DNA of 35,699 bases from the NCBI GenBank assembly GCA_021555075.1, contig JAKGBX010000006.1, forward strand, positions 1 to 35,699. The letters run 5' to 3'. The position numbers and the translations under genes are program-made. Positions 32,933-35,699 of the stretch are shown here, in pieces. The notes under the pieces are model-generated. The model did no database searches, was not told the DNA's origin, and was given only the letters and a program-made list of their open reading frames with translations. The first letter of the stretch is position 1. Each line of letters begins with the position of its first letter. Source of the DNA: Rhodobacteraceae bacterium LMO-JJ12. Lineage in GTDB: Bacteria; Pseudomonadota; Alphaproteobacteria; Rhodobacterales; Rhodobacteraceae.

Positions 32933-33634
32933 CTATGACTCAGTGCCAAGGCCCGTGTAAAGTTCGCCCGGTGCCGTGGGGCGAATATAGGCATAGACCG
33001 CGTGCTCCACGGGCCAACGCTCGCGAAACCAGTCGCGCATATCCTGCCATTCGCTATTGTCGCGCGACGCCGTGTTCAGCCGCGGAATCGACAGCGCATC
33101 CGTGGGCTTGCCCAATTTCCGGCCGATCCGGCGCATGCTGTCTTCCAACACCTCCTGGCATCCGATATCGATGAAGAATTCCTCAATGATATCGCGATAA
33201 TTCCCGGCGCTCACCGGGCGGGGAAAATGCGCCAGCATATTGAGAGGCTGCTCCTGGATGAATTGTCTCAGAGAGCTCCGCTGCACCATCTGGTGTTGCG
33301 GATGACCGGGGGTTTTGCGGATATAGAAATACGCCGAAACATGCATCTCCAACGGGTCCCGCAGGATCGTGGTGAACTGGCGGACCTGCGGATAATACTG
33401 ATCCACCCCAAACCCGCGTGCGCGATTGAAATGCCCGTAAATCAGCGGCCCCATCCCGTCGACAGACAGGGCGGCAAGATCGCGCCTTGGCGGCATCTTT
33501 TGTTCGGCGGCATTGAAGTAATGCCCATAGCTGCGCCCCTCGAACCATTGAAACATGACTTCGCGCAGCGAAGAGCCCGCGGTTTTGGGAACATGAATAT
33601 GGATGAGCGGTTGCGTCGGATCAAAACTCTGCAT
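32933..33634 (-). CDS. sulfotransferase family 2-like protein
   Basis: About 233 aa from the ATG at 33632-33634, chosen for AGGGG 8 nt upstream; an ATG at 33652 is also in frame. IHIHVPKTAGSSLREVMFQW (11-30) is the 5'-phosphosulfate P-loop of heparan-2-O-type sulfotransferases, and QFTTILRDPLEMHVSAYFYI (87-106) the 3'-phosphate site. The family sulfates sugars from PAPS. The start overlaps the upstream sulfotransferase-like gene by 14 nt, and the permease fusion follows 38 nt later. Sulfation of the local polysaccharide is inferred from context. Confidence 0.85.
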   Translation of the reverse strand: MQSFDPTQPLIHIHVPKTAGSSLREVMFQWFEGRSYGHYFNAAEQKMPPRRDLAALSVDGMGPLIYGHFNRARGFGVDQYYPQVRQFTTILRDPLEMHVSAYFYIRKTPGHPQHQMVQRSSLRQFIQEQPLNMLAHFPRPVSAGNYRDIIEEFFIDIGCQEVLEDSMRRIGRKLGKPTDALSIPRLNTASRDNSEWQDMRDWFRERWPVEHAVYAYIRPTAPGELYTGLGTES

Positions 33635-34280
33635 CTTCAAAGCCCCTTGCAAGCCCCAGGCTGTCCTTGAAGGCCTCGTATATCTTGTCGCGCTGCGGGG
33701 CGGACACGGCCTCTGGTGTCACCAGCCGGTTTTGCGAATATTCCGATTTGGCGCGAGTCCTGAGCGAAAATCCTTCAACCCCCAGCCTGCGCAACAGGGC
33801 AGGCAGCTGGGTTTCAAGCTTGTCATAATCCAGAATGGCATCCACCAGGCAGACCCGCTTGCCGTCCTGCACTTCAGAGTATTTGTCGATGTCCTGCGGA
33901 AAAGCCCCCGCCTGACAATATTGATCCCAGCCGTGCTGATAGCGGCCCTCCGGGTTGTGCAGGGGCGAATTTCGCAACATGTGAAAGTGGCTGATACATT
34001 TCGCGACCGGCTCGCGCTCGACACAGAACTTGAACATTCCGTCAAAGACCTCGGCACCGATCCCGGCCCGGATCAACCCGGCGGTCATGTGGTTGTAAAA
34101 CGCATCACTGCCGTCGGGTGCCTGATAGTTGCGGGCATGATGCCCCGCAATCGGCGGCAGGATCGGGGTGACGATATCCTTTGGCCCCATATGCTGGCTC
34201 AGGTCCACCTCGATGCTGGTCCCTGCCGTTTTGGTGGTCTTGATGAAGATGAAGTTATGCCTGAACGAGATGATGGCCAT
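33621..34280 (-). CDS. sulfotransferase-like protein
   Basis: 219 aa. FIFIKTTKTAGTSIEVDLSQ (10-29) is a variant 5'-phosphosulfate loop (K-T-T-K-T-A-G-T-S). FKFCVEREPVAKCISHFHML (~83-102) corresponds to the 3'-phosphate-binding R-x-P-x-x-x-x-x-S segment. It is related to the next gene but shorter and divergent; both are small for the family. It begins 8 nt after the methyltransferase gene and overlaps the next sulfotransferase by 14 nt, so these form one translation-coupled unit. No PAPS synthesis genes are in the window. Confidence 0.82.
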   Translation of the reverse strand: MAIISFRHNFIFIKTTKTAGTSIEVDLSQHMGPKDIVTPILPPIAGHHARNYQAPDGSDAFYNHMTAGLIRAGIGAEVFDGMFKFCVEREPVAKCISHFHMLRNSPLHNPEGRYQHGWDQYCQAGAFPQDIDKYSEVQDGKRVCLVDAILDYDKLETQLPALLRRLGVEGFSLRTRAKSEYSQNRLVTPEAVSAPQRDKIYEAFKDSLGLARGFEDAEF

Positions 34281-34288
34281 GATACGGT

Positions 34289-35200
34289 TTACGTGATGTC
34301 CGGGATGGCCAGCCCGGCCCGGGTGATGTCGCGATACCCGGTGCGCACGCCATGGCCATAGACCCGGTTGCTGACCGGCGACCAGAACACCCGGATCTCG
34401 TCAAACCCGGCTTCCAGAAGCCATTCCCCCAGACAGACCGCCGAGGGCCAGAACCAGGCCCAGCCGCCGCGGCTCATATCATTCTCGTTGCTGCTGCCGA
34501 AATGCTTCTGATTGCCTTTGAACAGGCACATTGGCCCGTCATGTTGAATGCCGGCACTTTCGACCAGGATATCGCCGCCATCGCGCAGCCGGTTGAACAG
34601 ATGGCGCAGGGCCAGCACCGGATCGGACAGATGATAGATCACACCCGGAATATAGACGCTGTCAAACTGGCTGTCCTCCTGCATCTGATAGAGCGAGGTC
34701 GGCAGACAGGTCACATCCTCGAACCCATAGACATCACGCGCCAGCTTCTGCGCGGTCGTGGCGTATTTGCGCACCTCTTCCAGGGCCAGGATACGCCCGG
34801 CTCCCAGCATTTTGAGCGTCAGCGTCGTCCCGCCCGTCCAACAGCCGACATCCAGCACCGCCTTGCCATTGAAATGCGTGTCGGGCAGCCCGAAAGCTTC
34901 GATGAATTCGGCCGCCAGCGCAATGTGCCGGTTCTGCATGCGCCCGGGAATGACCATGTCATCGTCGAAACGATGGTTGTGGCCCCAATGAAACTTGATC
35001 GACAGGTCGCGCTGGCGATCCGGGCTCTGATAGCCTTCGCTCTCCCAGTCGGTTGTGCCGATCTGCGCAGTCAGCGCCTCGGCGATCCGGCGCTGGTCGG
35101 GGCCGGTCAGGCGGTAGGCTGTGTCATATGCCTGCTGCAACACCGCTTGGCGCGCGGTGACACGGGTTTGATAATCTGTCGGGAGGGTCAGTAGGGCCAT
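34289..35200 (-). CDS. SAM-dependent methyltransferase
   Basis: About 303 aa from the ATG at 35198-35200; a TTG at 35209 is in frame. No strong ribosome-binding site. Class I fold marks: GKAVLDVGCWTGGTTLTLKM (motif I, with Cys in place of the more usual Gly-x-Gly neighbour), ILALEEVRKYATTAQKLARD (acidic end of beta-2), and FDSVYIPGVIYHLSDPVLAL (motif IV and the YHL-DP pattern seen in CmoB/DUF1698-like enzymes). Residues 1-110 are an N-terminal helical extension. It heads the minus-strand unit down to the permease fusion. The acceptor is probably a sugar or lipid-linked glycan, inferred. Confidence 0.85.
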   Translation of the reverse strand: MALLTLPTDYQTRVTARQAVLQQAYDTAYRLTGPDQRRIAEALTAQIGTTDWESEGYQSPDRQRDLSIKFHWGHNHRFDDDMVIPGRMQNRHIALAAEFIEAFGLPDTHFNGKAVLDVGCWTGGTTLTLKMLGAGRILALEEVRKYATTAQKLARDVYGFEDVTCLPTSLYQMQEDSQFDSVYIPGVIYHLSDPVLALRHLFNRLRDGGDILVESAGIQHDGPMCLFKGNQKHFGSSNENDMSRGGWAWFWPSAVCLGEWLLEAGFDEIRVFWSPVSNRVYGHGVRTGYRDITRAGLAIPDIT

Positions 35201-35327
35201 GGGCTGCAATATATTCTTGTATATGAGGTCGGGGAGCCGGTTCGGCAGGGTGGGAATGGATCATGAATAATCTATCATGCCCGGGGCGCAAGCCCGTGGT
35301 GGCGCCAACAAGACGGGATCGGGCATG

Positions 35328-35360
35328 AAAAAAGGGCAGCGGCCATGAGATCCGCTGCCC
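35328..35360 (-). terminator. rho-independent terminator for the right-edge gene
   Basis: GGGCAGCGG (35334-35342) and CCGCTGCCC (35352-35360) form a perfect 9-bp stem with a 9-nt loop; on the minus strand it is followed by six T residues (35333-35328). This is the clearest terminator in the window. It lies downstream of the minus-strand gene ending at 35498 and separates it from the methyltransferase unit. Confidence 0.88.
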
Positions 35361-35397
35361 TGATCTTCTTTCCCGAATCCTCAAGCATTTCTGTCTG

Positions 35398-35412
35398 ACC
35401 CTGAGACAGGGT
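35398..35412. other. short hairpin, similar to the one after repA
   Basis: ACCCTG (35398-35403), loop AGA, CAGGGT (35407-35412). The same ACCCTG/CAGGGT stem with a 3-nt loop, followed by TTA, occurs at 4978-4992 directly after repA. Alternative pairing CTGTCT with AGACAG is also possible. Function unknown. Confidence 0.4.
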
Positions 35413-35497
35413 TAAATGGAAACGCCGCGCAACACATCCATGTCGTGGGCGTTTCGGGGCAACCTCGCACGCAAAGTCCATCCCGAAACGCTTTGGC

Positions 35498-35699
35498 TCA
35501 CTTCGTCGAAAGAGTCTTCTCAAGCAGGTCCAGCCGGGCCTGAAGCTCGGGAATGGCCCGTGTCTGCTCTTCCAGTTGGGCGATATAGATGTGGGCTTTT
35601 TCCAGCTCGTTGAGCATGCCGCCAATCTTGTCCGAAAGGTTCATCGGGCCGCTCTCGGCTGTCGGGCCGACATTGGGCAGATGACGGTTGGCGAACATC
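35498..35699 (-). CDS. coiled-coil protein, C-terminal part or small protein at right edge
   Basis: The visible 66 codons end DLLEKTLSTK and include a coiled coil (KIGGMLNELEKAHIYIAQLE). An ATG at 35696-35698 touches the window edge and another at 35642-35644 (MNLSDKIGG) would give a 48-aa protein; neither has a good ribosome-binding site in view. It may therefore be the end of a larger protein, such as a glycosyltransferase with a coiled-coil tail. The strong terminator at 35328-35360 fits it as the last gene of a transcript entering from the right. Confidence 0.55.
   Translation of the reverse strand, partial: MFANRHLPNVGPTAESGPMNLSDKIGGMLNELEKAHIYIAQLEEQTRAIPELQARLDLLEKTLSTK

Noticed and set aside
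1-35699. tRNA, rRNA, CRISPR arrays, insertion sequences, toxin-antitoxin genes
   Set aside because: I looked for cloverleaf-like and repeat-spacer patterns, transposase motifs and typical small toxin pairs and saw none. Without a search tool, small RNAs cannot be excluded.

Overview
The window looks like part of an extrachromosomal replicon (plasmid or chromid) of a marine alphaproteobacterium, most likely Rhodobacterales (Roseobacter group). The reasons are a RepA initiator of the RPA family with a divergent parAB operon, high-GC alphaproteobacterial codon use, a DUF2793 tail-fibre-like trio typical of Rhodobacterales, and dense surface-polysaccharide genes. RepA-type roseobacter plasmids are known to carry rhamnose and biofilm polysaccharide genes. 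All family assignments come from reading motifs; no database search was run.

Layout. 1-170: start of galU, running off the left edge. 402-3461: a maintenance block on the minus strand (small secreted protein, parB, parA) with two identical 18-bp parS-like palindromes flanking parB. 3462-3921: a control and origin region with an inverted-repeat operator, an AT-rich stretch and three iterons of exactly 22-bp period. 3922-4977: repA. 4999-6738: three minus-strand phage/GTA tail-fibre-like genes. 6855-10371: two GT2 glycosyltransferases with a small coiled-coil gene between them. 10601-14958: GDP-mannose to GDP-L-fucose genes (gmd, fcl, manC) with an unknown gene inserted. 15031-18231: a coiled-coil protein, then a GT4 transferase and an NAD-dependent epimerase. 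18380-21712: one giant GT2-GT2-acetyltransferase fusion. 22208-26760: a pyruvyl-transferase-like gene facing a sulfotransferase / methyltransferase-coiled-coil / coiled-coil operon. 27018-29727: a GT10 fucosyltransferase and rmlC-rmlB. 29799-35200: a permease fused to a beta-propeller, two sulfotransferases and a methyltransferase, all on the minus strand. A strong minus-strand terminator lies at 35328-35360 below a coiled-coil gene at the right edge.

Working together: the locus supplies GDP-mannose, GDP-fucose and a dTDP-rhamnose-branch intermediate. It has at least five glycosyltransferase domains including a fucosyltransferase, plus three sulfotransferase-like proteins, a pyruvyl-transferase-like protein, an acetyltransferase domain and methyltransferases. 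The inference is a fucosylated surface polysaccharide or glycan that is sulfated and otherwise decorated. No flippase, polymerase, ABC exporter or chain-length regulator is visible, nor are rmlA and rmlD, so the pathway must continue outside the window.

Most unusual items: the ArsP-type permease fused to FG-GAP repeats and an ASPIC/UnbV-like domain, the three-enzyme fusion, the parS variant with a widened core, and a set of coiled-coil proteins ending in a shared Ser-rich/basic tail.
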